In this document: one piece after another, positions 17,205-25,955 of the stretch | Numbering within the stretch: the stretch's first letter is position 1 | Layout of the letters: the number at the start of each line of letters is the position of its first letter | Assembly (NCBI GenBank): GCA_021827995.1 | Contig: JAKATK010000002.1 | Coordinates: 1 to 64,000 of the forward strand | Length of the DNA: 64,000 nucleotides | DNA from: Microcaldota archaeon | Lineage (GTDB): Archaea; Micrarchaeota; Micrarchaeia; Micrarchaeales; Micrarchaeaceae | Reading direction: 5' to 3' | Notes under the pieces: generated by a model | What the model saw: the letters and a program-made list of their open reading frames with translations, nothing else | What the model was told of the DNA's origin: nothing | The model's database searches: none | Made by a program: the position numbers and the translations under genes

Positions 17205-18374
17205 TCACGCCGGCTCGGCTACCCTCTTCAGGATCATGTACGCTGCTGCGTATGTAGGCACCTCGACCACTGTGTCGTTGTATGGTCCGAACTGCTCGCC
17301 GCGCATGTGGAACGCCATGACGCTTGCGGTCTTTACTCGCACTGAACCGTCAGTGAAGGCGATGGCGTCGTTCATCGGGTCGAAGCCGCCGAGCTCTGCG
17401 ACAGACCCTATCCGCTTCGCTATCAGGCCGGTGTCGCCATGGAGCGTGCCTGGCAGCCTTATCAGGTGGTGCAGGTCCTTAGTCACGTTCTTGTCTATCG
17501 AGTCGCTCTGTGCTATTGCCTGGTGCGCGGCCACCTTGCGCCAGAATGTGGACTTGTCCTTTATGTACACCATGTCCCAGTTGCCGCTGTTCACGCCCAT
17601 CTCTATCAGCGCCCTCTTCTTGTATAGCGTGCCGGCAGTACCGGCGTCTATGTCCATCGCAGTCAGCGCCTCCTTCCCCTTGCCCAGGTTGGCCAGGAAG
17701 GTCTTCGCTATCCTGCCGGGCCAGCCGCCGTCCGTCGGCTTCGGGCCCATCACCTTGGCGAGGCGCTTGCCGCCCCCGCGCTTCGGCAGCGGCACCAGCC
17801 TGAATATCTCGTCTGGATCAAGCCCGCTGCCGCTTATGTACTCGCTCACCTCCCTCCTCGCGTCCGCGCTAAGTTCGAGGGCAGGGCCGGAAGCTACGTG
17901 AACGTGGTAGCCCCTATTGCCGCTGAAGTTTATCAGCAGCTCCTTCTCGGAGAAGCCGAAGTCCGGTATCAGGAAGTCCTCTATGAGCCTGAGCGTCTCT
18001 GCCCGCACGGCCTCGAAGTCCTTCTCGCAAACCCAGTCCCTGCCATGCTCAGACTGGCACGGCAACCTCAGGTCGGTCGCGTCGAGGTCGAAAATGAGCT
18101 CGGCACCAATGAACCCCTTGCGCTCCATGGGCCTGGCGGCAGGGTCCGCGTAGAATGCTGCGGAGTACGACACGAATGGAGGCGCGCTCTCGACCAGGTA
18201 TCTCTTGAGCGAGGCCTCGCTGGCGAACGCGTAGTGCCTGAACGCTATCTTGCGCTCGTAGTCGCCGAAGCCGAACTCCCTGCGCGCCACCTCGGCTGGG
18301 GCCAGGCCTGAAGAACTCTCGTAGAATTTCCTTATGAGCTGCGTTATGATCGATGCGGCAGCCTGGCTCAGCAA
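17205..18374 (-). CDS. priS: DNA primase small (catalytic) subunit PriS
   Basis: 389 residues. Diagnostic blocks: AEVARREFGFGDYERKIAFR near the N-terminus, FVSYSAAFYADPAARPMERK, ELIFDLDATDL (catalytic Asp pair), LINFSGNRGYHVHV (SGNRGYH motif), and LIRLPGTLHGDTGL (nucleotide-site region). In archaea it makes primers together with PriL, which is not in the window. It is transcribed on the same strand as the glycosyltransferase, with about 60 nt between the two. Confidence 0.95.
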   Translation of the reverse strand: MLSQAAASIITQLIRKFYESSSGLAPAEVARREFGFGDYERKIAFRHYAFASEASLKRYLVESAPPFVSYSAAFYADPAARPMERKGFIGAELIFDLDATDLRLPCQSEHGRDWVCEKDFEAVRAETLRLIEDFLIPDFGFSEKELLINFSGNRGYHVHVASGPALELSADARREVSEYISGSGLDPDEIFRLVPLPKRGGGKRLAKVMGPKPTDGGWPGRIAKTFLANLGKGKEALTAMDIDAGTAGTLYKKRALIEMGVNSGNWDMVYIKDKSTFWRKVAAHQAIAQSDSIDKNVTKDLHHLIRLPGTLHGDTGLIAKRIGSVAELGGFDPMNDAIAFTDGSVRVKTASVMAFHMRGEQFGPYNDTVVEVPTYAAAYMILKRVAEPA

Positions 18375-18526
18375 TCGACCACCATTGTAAAAACTATGCT
18401 AACCAAGCTACAAATAACTTGCCACGACTTGCCAAGCGGCGTGGCGCGGCGCGTGAAGATGGTTTAACCAACCGCCAATTCGATCCTAGACTGGCGCCAT
18501 GCGCAGCGAGCGACTATCAGCGTTGG

Positions 18527-18535
18527 TATTTAAAA
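18527..18535 (+). promoter_or_regulatory. TATA box of the membrane-protein gene run
   Basis: TATTTAAAA lies 23-31 nt before ATG 18558, giving a probably leaderless transcript. No comparable element is obvious between the following seven genes. Confidence 0.6.
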
Positions 18536-18557
18536 CCTTAATCCGATAATCTCTGCG

Positions 18558-19289
18558 ATGTCAAACGCACTGGAGAACACAGCGGAGACGTACACCAAGC
18601 ACATACGCCTGATCATGATATCGGCGATACCTGCGGTCATAGCTTTCTTGATACCGGTCTTCGCATCGTTCCCTACGTACAATGTGCTCGGCGCTGTATT
18701 CATAAGGACCGCGAGCATATTCGCAAACCTCAACGTGCTGAACACTGCGGTCATAGTGGCGAGCGTCTTCTTCTCGCTTCTGTTCCTCAGCTTCGCGATA
18801 GTAGCGATAAACGTGGTGGTCAAGCACAGCAGGACATACACGCGCATACGCCAAGAGGTCGTGATGGGTCTGGAGAAGTACACGAGCAGGGTCTTCGTCG
18901 TGCTCCTCGCGTTCGCCGCCATAGTCGTGCTCACTGACATAGTGGCGTCAGGCACAGGCTACGGCGGACTCGCGACGTCGGTGGTCGGCCTAGCGGCCAC
19001 GCCGTTCTTCTTCTATGCGCCTGCATCGATAGTCATAAACGACAACAAGACGGGCAGGGCCGTGACCGCGGGCCTGCGCTTCTTCTTCAAGAGGTTCGAC
19101 TACGTGCTGATGTGGCTCGTGATCGCCATAGCCGCAACCAGCGCGTTCGATGAACTCTTCATAGGCTTATTCGGCCCGCCGCTAGCTGGCTACGCCCTCC
19201 TCATCTTCGACTCGCTGTTCATACTGCCGTTCCTTATCGTGCTTCAGAGCGAGTGCTACATAAAGAGCGTGCCAATGTTAAGGCGCTAG
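18558..19289 (+). CDS. Polytopic membrane protein, first gene of the membrane-protein run
   Basis: 243 residues with about six hydrophobic segments (20-40, 65-90, 112-135, 140-165, 190-210, 212-235) separated by short charged loops such as KHSRTYTRIRQEV and NDNKTGRAVTAGLRFFFKRF. The layout resembles DUF4013-like or glycerophosphodiester-phosphodiesterase-membrane-domain proteins, but I cannot assign a family. It lacks the two motifs shared by the next six genes, so it is not their paralog. The 28-nt gap to the next gene and absence of a new promoter suggest co-transcription. Confidence 0.75.
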   Translation: MSNALENTAETYTKHIRLIMISAIPAVIAFLIPVFASFPTYNVLGAVFIRTASIFANLNVLNTAVIVASVFFSLLFLSFAIVAINVVVKHSRTYTRIRQEVVMGLEKYTSRVFVVLLAFAAIVVLTDIVASGTGYGGLATSVVGLAATPFFFYAPASIVINDNKTGRAVTAGLRFFFKRFDYVLMWLVIAIAATSAFDELFIGLFGPPLAGYALLIFDSLFILPFLIVLQSECYIKSVPMLRR

Positions 19290-19317
19290 CACAGCGTATC
19301 AGCTAGGTGGAATTGTA

Positions 19318-20685
19318 ATGCCAACGGGCAGCGTGCTCAGCCGCACCAGCTTCCTGGTGCTAGCCGTAGCAGCGGTGCTGATCCTGACCCAGGTACCGAC
19401 CGCGGTAGCGTTCAGCCAGAGCGCGTACACGAACAACTGCCCGTCCACTGGTCAGTTCAACGACGGCCTCTGCCCGCTGTGCGTCTTCACTAACACGATA
19501 GGGCCGATAGGCGACTGCGTAGAGTCTACAATACCATACTGGGCGATAGGGATAATGCTCTCGTTCGCGATGGTCGGCATAGCCTACATGCTGGGCGAGG
19601 TGCTGAACCTGAGCGGCTTGAAGAACTGGTACCAGGGCGAGCTCTGGGAGTCGACCAAGACCATAATAATAGTCGTGATAGTCTTCGCCACACTGATACT
19701 GCTGAGCGGCATAGGGGACGCGCTGGCTGGCCCGTACGTCCCGACCGGATCGCCAGCATCCTCGTTCTCGCAGGTCACCGGCGGCACCAGCATGGGCTCG
19801 GTGATAACGAACAACCTGCAGGGATTATACGGCGCCGACGAGGCTTACCTGAAAAATGGTACGACATATCTGAACAACGCCTTCGGCAGCCTCTTGGGCG
19901 CCGCCATGGGCATAGACTTCCTGAAGAGCGTTACATTCAATCTGTGGTTGCCGCTGCCGATATTCCCGCCAGTAATCCAGGTATCGGTGGACGAGGGCTC
20001 GACGGGCAACATCTTCTACAGCAGCATAATAGACTCGCAGTTCGCGTCTCCGTCATACTCCATGCTCGGTGCAGCTGCGCGACTTGTGGTAGTGCCCACG
20101 CTCATCATAATGGAGCTGCAGTATGGTACAGTGACAACTGCACCGCCAAACGGCCTCTTCATTACCATCGTCATGCTCGGCCTGGGCCTGTTCATTCCAT
20201 TTGGCATAGTCATGAGGGCGTTGCCATTCTTGAGGGGTCTCGGCGGCACAATGCTGGCCATAGGGATAGGGCTCTCGATCGTGTATCCAACGCTGCTTGT
20301 GGCGATCAACCTGCCAGTTACCGACATGGTCCTGGGCCAGGCCGTATTCGCCACCTCGCCGCAGGCGCAGTCGCCCTGCAGCGCCGGCCTGCTGTGCTTC
20401 CTTATACAACCGATACAGCAGGCCTTTTCGAGCGTCTCCACCGCGGCAAACAGCCTCGTGAGCTTTGGCTCCGGCTTCGGCTCCGCGACTGGGACCGTGT
20501 TCGGCGTACCTTCAAGCGTATACCCGGTGGCCAACCTCGTGACGACGAACATACTTGTTGCGCTGCTGCAGTTCATACTCTTCATAATAGACCTGATAGT
20601 TGGCTACACGATCATACGCGACGTGGCAGCGCTTATGGGCGGCTCTGTCAGGCTCAGCCTGGGCAGGCGCATGAGTCTTGTGTGA
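19318..20685 (+). CDS. Six-paralog membrane family, member 1
   Basis: 455 residues. A cleavable-looking signal peptide (1-33) is followed by an outer loop with four Cys (CPSTGQ...CPLC...DC). Then comes motif 1, a helix pair around AYMLGEVLNLSGLKNWYQGE and the next helix (74-135), and a long central region. Motif 2 is IVMRALPFLRGLGGTMLAIG with IVYPTLL (around 300-335), and the last helix ends in a short tail with LMGGSVRLSLGRR. ATG 19318 is preceded by GGTGG at a Shine-Dalgarno distance. No catalytic motif. The six genes 19318-27110 share this plan; a channel or secretion-pore role is a guess only. Confidence 0.8.
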   Translation: MPTGSVLSRTSFLVLAVAAVLILTQVPTAVAFSQSAYTNNCPSTGQFNDGLCPLCVFTNTIGPIGDCVESTIPYWAIGIMLSFAMVGIAYMLGEVLNLSGLKNWYQGELWESTKTIIIVVIVFATLILLSGIGDALAGPYVPTGSPASSFSQVTGGTSMGSVITNNLQGLYGADEAYLKNGTTYLNNAFGSLLGAAMGIDFLKSVTFNLWLPLPIFPPVIQVSVDEGSTGNIFYSSIIDSQFASPSYSMLGAAARLVVVPTLIIMELQYGTVTTAPPNGLFITIVMLGLGLFIPFGIVMRALPFLRGLGGTMLAIGIGLSIVYPTLLVAINLPVTDMVLGQAVFATSPQAQSPCSAGLLCFLIQPIQQAFSSVSTAANSLVSFGSGFGSATGTVFGVPSSVYPVANLVTTNILVALLQFILFIIDLIVGYTIIRDVAALMGGSVRLSLGRRMSLV

Positions 20686-20686
20686 C

Positions 20687-21970
20687 ATGACCGGCTTCGT
20701 TTATATGGGCAGTGCGCGGCGCACCTCGCTGCTAGCCCTGCTCGTCGTAGCGCTCCTGATCTCAAGGACGTACGCGACAAGCTGCAACAAGCTCACAGCG
20801 TTCAGCGACGGCTGGCTCGGCATAAATTTCCTGGTCATACTCGTCAGCATAGTCATCATATCCGCGGTGTACATGCTGAGCAATTTCGTGCCAGGACCGA
20901 CTAGGGCGAAGATAACCAGCCTGACGAAGGTGGAGCTAACGCAGGTGTTCATAAGCGCCATAATAATAACGGCACTGCTAGGCTTCACCACCGTGGCCAG
21001 CAGCATATCCACTTACATGACCAGCGGCCTGACGCAGTCGGCTAGGACAGGCACGGGGTCGACACAGTTCTGCGACCCGTTCCAGTCGGCGGAGTTCTAT
21101 GTCAGGAACCTCACGTTCAACACCGGCATAAGCCTGGTCAGCTCCATCTACGGCACGTCAGTGTCGTATGCCATAGACTCGCAGGCATTCGATGCGCTCT
21201 TTCAGGGCATATACGCAAATATGCCTGCGGAATCCGGTATCGCATCTGGAGTCCCGCTCGGCTTTGCGAAGGTCACGTTCATCCTGGGCTCGAACATAGG
21301 CGTGGCATACAGCACTTTCAGCGGCGCGCTCATGGACGTGTTCTCCCCATTCATGATGGTCGGCATGGGCAGCCTTTACATACAATTCGTGCTGCTGCCG
21401 CTGATACAGGCAATCGCATTCGTGGTCATCCTGCCTGTCGCACTGATAATGAGATCGCTGGCTTTCGCTGGACAGGGGCTGAGGCCTGCCGCTAACACCG
21501 TACTAGCAATAGCGATAGCTGCGTACATAGTCTACCCGATGATGGTCAGCTTCGACCCTGTGCTAATGAACTGGATCTTCACGCAGTGCGGCAGCACAGT
21601 TTCAACGCAGAACAGCTTCGGCTGCAACCCGACGAGCGGCTACGTAGGTACCGGCTACGCGCTCAGTAACATACAGGCAGCGCAGTTCCTGCAGTCAAGC
21701 CCGATAAACAGCGGCATAAGCTTATTCAACATACACTTCAATGTACCGGCAATTACCACAACGCAGTTCGTCAACGCCCTAGGCTACTTGAGCCCCGCCA
21801 GCGTAGTGTCATCGCTGCAGACCATAGCGAACAGGATGTCGCAGTTCCTTTTCCAGAGCACCTTCCTGTTCGCCTTAGACATGGCCATCACGATGGGCTT
21901 CGCGGTGGGCCTGGCCAAGGCGCTGAGTAGCGGCATAGAGGGCGCGGCTTCGTTCTGGAGCAGTCTGTGA
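20687..21970 (+). CDS. Six-paralog membrane family, member 2
   Basis: About 427 residues. The start is ATG 20687 (right after the previous stop) or ATG 20705, which directly precedes a good signal peptide (MGSARRTSLLALLVVALLIS). Motif 1 is VYMLSNFVPGPTRAKITSLT with the following helix. Motif 2 is LIMRSLAFAGQGLRPAANTV with IVYPMMV near residue 280, the most divergent of the six because the GG pair is missing. It ends with a helix and ALSSGIEGAASFWSSL. The outer central loops are Ser/Thr/Asn-rich. It overlaps or abuts its neighbours, as expected of one operon. Confidence 0.8.
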   Translation: MTGFVYMGSARRTSLLALLVVALLISRTYATSCNKLTAFSDGWLGINFLVILVSIVIISAVYMLSNFVPGPTRAKITSLTKVELTQVFISAIIITALLGFTTVASSISTYMTSGLTQSARTGTGSTQFCDPFQSAEFYVRNLTFNTGISLVSSIYGTSVSYAIDSQAFDALFQGIYANMPAESGIASGVPLGFAKVTFILGSNIGVAYSTFSGALMDVFSPFMMVGMGSLYIQFVLLPLIQAIAFVVILPVALIMRSLAFAGQGLRPAANTVLAIAIAAYIVYPMMVSFDPVLMNWIFTQCGSTVSTQNSFGCNPTSGYVGTGYALSNIQAAQFLQSSPINSGISLFNIHFNVPAITTTQFVNALGYLSPASVVSSLQTIANRMSQFLFQSTFLFALDMAITMGFAVGLAKALSSGIEGAASFWSSL

Positions 21971-21979
21971 GGCGGTGCC

Positions 21980-23608
21980 ATGATACCTATTATGCTGTCT
22001 ACAACGACGGTGGGAAGCGCGATAGGCTCGTGCGCGCAGCAGTCGACCGGCCTGGCCGGCTCGCTGAGCATGTGCGCTGCCCAATCGAATCTGGTGCCGA
22101 TAATCATAATCGCGTTCCTGCTCGACTCCGCCATAATAAGTATCTGGTACATCGTCGGCTACCTGCTGAACAGCAGCAAGATCAAGGCCGGCGCTACGAG
22201 CGAGGTCGTGCAGCTCATAGGCACGGCAGTCATAATCGCGGCCATACTAGGCATAATGGCGCTCTTCGCGCAGACGTATGGTGCGGCGACGGCATCTACG
22301 CCATTGGGCAGCAAGTCGATGAACGCCATATGCACGAATCTGGCCAACCCGACCACCGGCTCGCAGTTGGACATATTCTCAGGCAACATGATAAGTCCGC
22401 TGTACAGCGGTAACTCGCAGGGACCGTACAACTTCCTCGATGGATGGATCGGCACCACCAGTAGCTTCCCGGGGCTGTGCAGTATGGTGACGAATCCATC
22501 GACCCCGACGGAGCAGCTTGACTACCCACTGGCTGCCACGAGCGTTGTCATAGCGAATATAACCAACCAGACGCTAAGCAACCTGAACTCGCTCTTCGTT
22601 GTTGACTCGTTCATAGGCTTCCTCGACTTTTTCTCGCCACAGATAAACATCTGCGTGCCGCCGACAGACACACCACAGTGCTTCCTGCCGAACCCTGCAG
22701 AACCCATACTATTCGGAATCCAGGCGTCGTACACCCCGTATGCCGGCTACGACTTCCTTTACGAGGCATATGCGCCTCTGGGCGACCTGCTTAGTCTGGC
22801 ATTCGAATCCTACTTCGCGCAGTTCCTCTTCGTGATGGCCATGCTCTTCGTATGGCCATACATGCTGTTCATCGGAATAGCGCTGCGCGCGACGCCGTTC
22901 ACCAGGAAGGTCGGCGGCATGTTCATAGCCATAGCTGTAGGCGCAGTGATACTGCTGCCCATCGTGTACGGCATCGAGTACTCGGCGATGGCCGGTGGGA
23001 TACCGCAGCCATCGCAGGCCACAGTATTCAACTCGTTGAACTACGGCTTTAGCCCGGTCACGAAGATACCGCAACTGTGCGAGCCAGGCGACAGCAACTG
23101 CTTCACGTCGCCCTACATCAGCACCAGCATCGTTGGCGCTGTGTTCAGCGTAACCGGTACGCCAAGCCCGTGCGCGGCGCCGGCATCGTTTACCCCGCTG
23201 ACATCCTCGAGCGATTGCTTCACGAACTACTCTGTGAACTTCTTCGTCACGCCGAAGTATGACCAGATTGCGCACTATTACGGCTGCTGGCACAGCAGCC
23301 TGATTCGCGCTGAGCTGACGGACATCGATGAGACGCTCATACCAGGAGCTAACCTTGTCGGCGGTGCTATAAGCGCCTTTGGGGGCTCCACGCCGAGCAC
23401 GCCCATCAGCTACCCGCTGATATACGGCTGCACTCCTGCCGGCGGCGAAGGCCTGCTGTTCTCGTTCTTCAACGCCTACGGGGTCACGGGCGTCACTGCG
23501 TACTTCCTGCCGATGATAAACCTGCTCATAGTGATAGCAGGAGTCATAGGCTTATCGGGCGCGCTCGGAGGCGACACCGAGTTGGCGGGTCTCGCAAAAC
23601 TGGTGTAA
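21980..23608 (+). CDS. Six-paralog membrane family, member 3 (largest)
   Basis: 542 residues. The N-terminus lacks an obvious signal peptide: a short outer segment with two Cys (SCAQQ..., MCAAQ) leads straight to the first helix (SNLVPIIIIAFLLDSAIISI). Motif 1: WYIVGYLLNSSKIKAGATSE. The central region is longer than in the others, with about ten Cys in pairs (CVPPTDTPQC, CEPGDSNC, CTNYS-like, YYGCWH), suggesting disulfide-bonded outer loops. Motif 2: IALRATPFTRKVGGMFIAIA. The C-terminus ends in GALGGDTELAGLAKLV. Start ATG 21980, with GGCGGTG upstream. Confidence 0.8.
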   Translation: MIPIMLSTTTVGSAIGSCAQQSTGLAGSLSMCAAQSNLVPIIIIAFLLDSAIISIWYIVGYLLNSSKIKAGATSEVVQLIGTAVIIAAILGIMALFAQTYGAATASTPLGSKSMNAICTNLANPTTGSQLDIFSGNMISPLYSGNSQGPYNFLDGWIGTTSSFPGLCSMVTNPSTPTEQLDYPLAATSVVIANITNQTLSNLNSLFVVDSFIGFLDFFSPQINICVPPTDTPQCFLPNPAEPILFGIQASYTPYAGYDFLYEAYAPLGDLLSLAFESYFAQFLFVMAMLFVWPYMLFIGIALRATPFTRKVGGMFIAIAVGAVILLPIVYGIEYSAMAGGIPQPSQATVFNSLNYGFSPVTKIPQLCEPGDSNCFTSPYISTSIVGAVFSVTGTPSPCAAPASFTPLTSSSDCFTNYSVNFFVTPKYDQIAHYYGCWHSSLIRAELTDIDETLIPGANLVGGAISAFGGSTPSTPISYPLIYGCTPAGGEGLLFSFFNAYGVTGVTAYFLPMINLLIVIAGVIGLSGALGGDTELAGLAKLV

Positions 23609-23611
23609 GCC

Positions 23612-24814
23612 TTGGGTCGTGCAAAGAATTTCAAGCCTGCGCTCGGCGCGCTCATAGTGGCGACTATACTCATGGGCGGCTTCGCGTGGGCGACTGGAAC
23701 AGGCACATCATCGAGCGGAGCCACTACGTCGCTGCCCGCCATAATACCGACCAACACGTGCGCCAATATGATAAATGACGCGGGCGGCGCCTTCGGCAAT
23801 GCCGGAGCCTACACCTCGCTGCTCGGCTATGCAGTGCTGATAATGCTCGTCATGATGGCGGCCGCCGGCCTGATCTACGCCCTCGGCTACGCCTTCGGCA
23901 TAGACAAGATGATCAGGTTCTCGAAGTCAGAGCTGGGCGAGATAGCGGTAACTGCCGTGGTGGTCGGCGTGCTTATAGGGACATGGTCTGCAGCGACTGC
24001 GGCGCACAGTGTGGTCAGCGGCACTGGAATTCTGCCGATAGCCGGCGGCCAGTTCAGCAGCCAGGTCTTCGTCAGCAACTGTAACTACCTCATCGGCGGC
24101 TCGGAACAGATACTGACGCCGCTCGTCGTACTGGCGCTAGAGAACATACCGCTCAGCCTAGCCTCGTCGACCGCGATATCGCTTGAACCGACCGGCTTTG
24201 GGATAGCCTTCAAACCCCTCGCCGGCCTGTCCTTCCTGAACGGCCTACTGGGCTTACTGGTCAGCATAGGCGGCATGGTATTCGGAGTACTCTTCGGCTT
24301 CGGAGCGTTCATGGCGATCATCTACGCTCTCTTCCCGATCTTCCTTTTCGTCGGCATCGTGCTCAGGACAATACCTGTTACGAGGCCCGCGGGCGGCGCC
24401 TTCCTGGGGCTGTTCGTCGGCTTCTACATATTCTTCCCCCTTCTGCTCAACCTCATGCTCACGTACCTGCAGGGCGCGACGCCGGCTTCCATGGCGATAC
24501 AGTTCTGCAACTCGCAAGTGAGCGGCACTAACGTGCTGCAGTACTTCAACGCGATGGGCAACTGTTTCGGCAGCACTGGCCTGACGTTCGGCGCGCTGAT
24601 AAGTGGCGGCTCCGGTCTCATAAACGGTTTCACATCAGTGCTGGAGGTCAACCCGATATCGATATTCATAGTGAACGTAATAGAGCCGGCCTTCTACACA
24701 CTTCTTGCCGTTATCATGTCGCTGGTGCTGTCGTACGACTTCATGGAGACACTGGCATCGCTGCTGGGCTCTCCGAGCCTGAAGTCCCACACGGCGCTCA
24801 AGAGCGTGATATGA
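23612..24814 (+). CDS. Six-paralog membrane family, member 4
   Basis: 400 residues from a TTG start at 23612, three nt after the previous stop. N-terminal signal-peptide-like helix (GALIVATILMGGFAWATG). Motif 1: IYALGYAFGIDKMIRFSKSE with the next helix GEIAVTAVVVGVLIG. Motif 2: IVLRTIPVTRPAGGAFLGLF near residue 255, then a helix with FFPLLL. The last helix contains DFMETLASLLGS. Fewer cysteines than member 3. The basic loop in motif 1 (RFSKSE) is predicted inside the cell. Confidence 0.8.
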   Translation: MGRAKNFKPALGALIVATILMGGFAWATGTGTSSSGATTSLPAIIPTNTCANMINDAGGAFGNAGAYTSLLGYAVLIMLVMMAAAGLIYALGYAFGIDKMIRFSKSELGEIAVTAVVVGVLIGTWSAATAAHSVVSGTGILPIAGGQFSSQVFVSNCNYLIGGSEQILTPLVVLALENIPLSLASSTAISLEPTGFGIAFKPLAGLSFLNGLLGLLVSIGGMVFGVLFGFGAFMAIIYALFPIFLFVGIVLRTIPVTRPAGGAFLGLFVGFYIFFPLLLNLMLTYLQGATPASMAIQFCNSQVSGTNVLQYFNAMGNCFGSTGLTFGALISGGSGLINGFTSVLEVNPISIFIVNVIEPAFYTLLAVIMSLVLSYDFMETLASLLGSPSLKSHTALKSVI

Positions 24815-25942
24815 ATGTACGCCAAACTAACCGCAATGGCCCTGCTGTCGCTGCTCGCGATATTCGCAGCGACTGGCATTGCGCAGGCCGCGCGGGCGCC
24901 CGTCCAGTTCGCGCTCGGCGTGGCAACGTACACGCCGCCGCTACTGAGCAGCTGGGAGGCCATCGCATCGATAGCGATCCTGACCGTGATAGGCGTCGCG
25001 GCCATGGTATACATGCTGGCTGGCGTAATCACGAGCCCGAACGCCAGGGCGTGGTCCCGTATGCAGGTATACGAGGCGCTGCTGTCGATGGCGCTCATTG
25101 TGATCTTCGGCGCATTCTCATCGATGCTATTCATGAACCCGATCGGATCGTTCGGCGGCCCTGCGAGCGGTATGACCGGCATCAACGGCGTGAACGTGGT
25201 GCCCTACGCATGCAACGGCGCCCAAACGATGTACGACCTGTCGACGTGCGACATAAGCACATTCGTCAGTACAGCGATAAGCTACTTCGCGGCGTTGTAC
25301 TATGCTGGATGGGGCACTGCGCTGGTGCCTGGCGTCAGCATAAGCACATACCCGCTCACCTTCCTCGGCCAGTCTTCGATAACCTTCGGCGGCGAGGTAC
25401 CGAGCCTATTCCCGAGCAGCGTGATATCCATGATGTCTATGGCCGAATCAGGCCTCCTGCTGCTCATAATGCTCAACCAGATGCAGGTCCTCATACTCGG
25501 GTCTGCGATACTGTGGCTCTCATTCTTCATGGTGCTCGGCCTGGTGGCGCGCACCTTCGGCTTCACACGCACGTTCGGTGGGGCGATGATAGCGTTCGGG
25601 CTTGGTCTAGGGGTCATATACCCGTTGCTGGTCAGCATAAGCTACGGCTTCGTTAACGTGCAGATGCAGTGCGGCGTGCCAGGTGCACTGCCCGGCTGCC
25701 TCACTCCAGGCGGCGCGGCTATTGACATAGTGGGCCTGGTGATAGGCCTAGCCCTAGGCACGGTGACCGGCGGCGCCTCGCAGCTCAATCCGAACACGAT
25801 AGTGCAGCTGGGCTATCTGGTCACCGGCCTGCTGATAATACCAATGCTCAATTTCGCAGTGCTCGATGCGTTTATAATAGACTTCTCGAGAGCTATAGGG
25901 GAGCGCGTGGATTTCATGTCGCTCCTAGGAAACCTCGTGTGA
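24815..25942 (+). CDS. Six-paralog membrane family, member 5
   Basis: 375 residues; ATG 24815 directly follows the previous stop. Signal peptide 1-25 (LLSLLAIFAATGIAQA). Motif 1: VYMLAGVITSPNARAWSRMQ plus the next helix. The outer loop contains the pair VPYACNGAQ...STCDIS. Motif 2: LVARTFGFTRTFGGAMIAFG with VIYPLLV (around 250-275). A Cys pair (QCGVPGALPGC) lies in the last outer loop. Ends DFMSLLGNLV. The repeated pattern with its neighbours, including motif order and C-terminal Leu-Gly motif, supports origin by tandem duplication. Confidence 0.8.
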   Translation: MYAKLTAMALLSLLAIFAATGIAQAARAPVQFALGVATYTPPLLSSWEAIASIAILTVIGVAAMVYMLAGVITSPNARAWSRMQVYEALLSMALIVIFGAFSSMLFMNPIGSFGGPASGMTGINGVNVVPYACNGAQTMYDLSTCDISTFVSTAISYFAALYYAGWGTALVPGVSISTYPLTFLGQSSITFGGEVPSLFPSSVISMMSMAESGLLLLIMLNQMQVLILGSAILWLSFFMVLGLVARTFGFTRTFGGAMIAFGLGLGVIYPLLVSISYGFVNVQMQCGVPGALPGCLTPGGAAIDIVGLVIGLALGTVTGGASQLNPNTIVQLGYLVTGLLIIPMLNFAVLDAFIIDFSRAIGERVDFMSLLGNLV

Positions 25943-25955
25943 CAATGGTGTTCGC

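Noticed and set aside
19944-20690. 248-residue plus-strand frame and similar overlapping frames at 22709-23293 and 24811-25656
   Set aside because: Out-of-frame shadows of the six-paralog genes, rich in Arg/His/Ala, without membrane helices or motifs.
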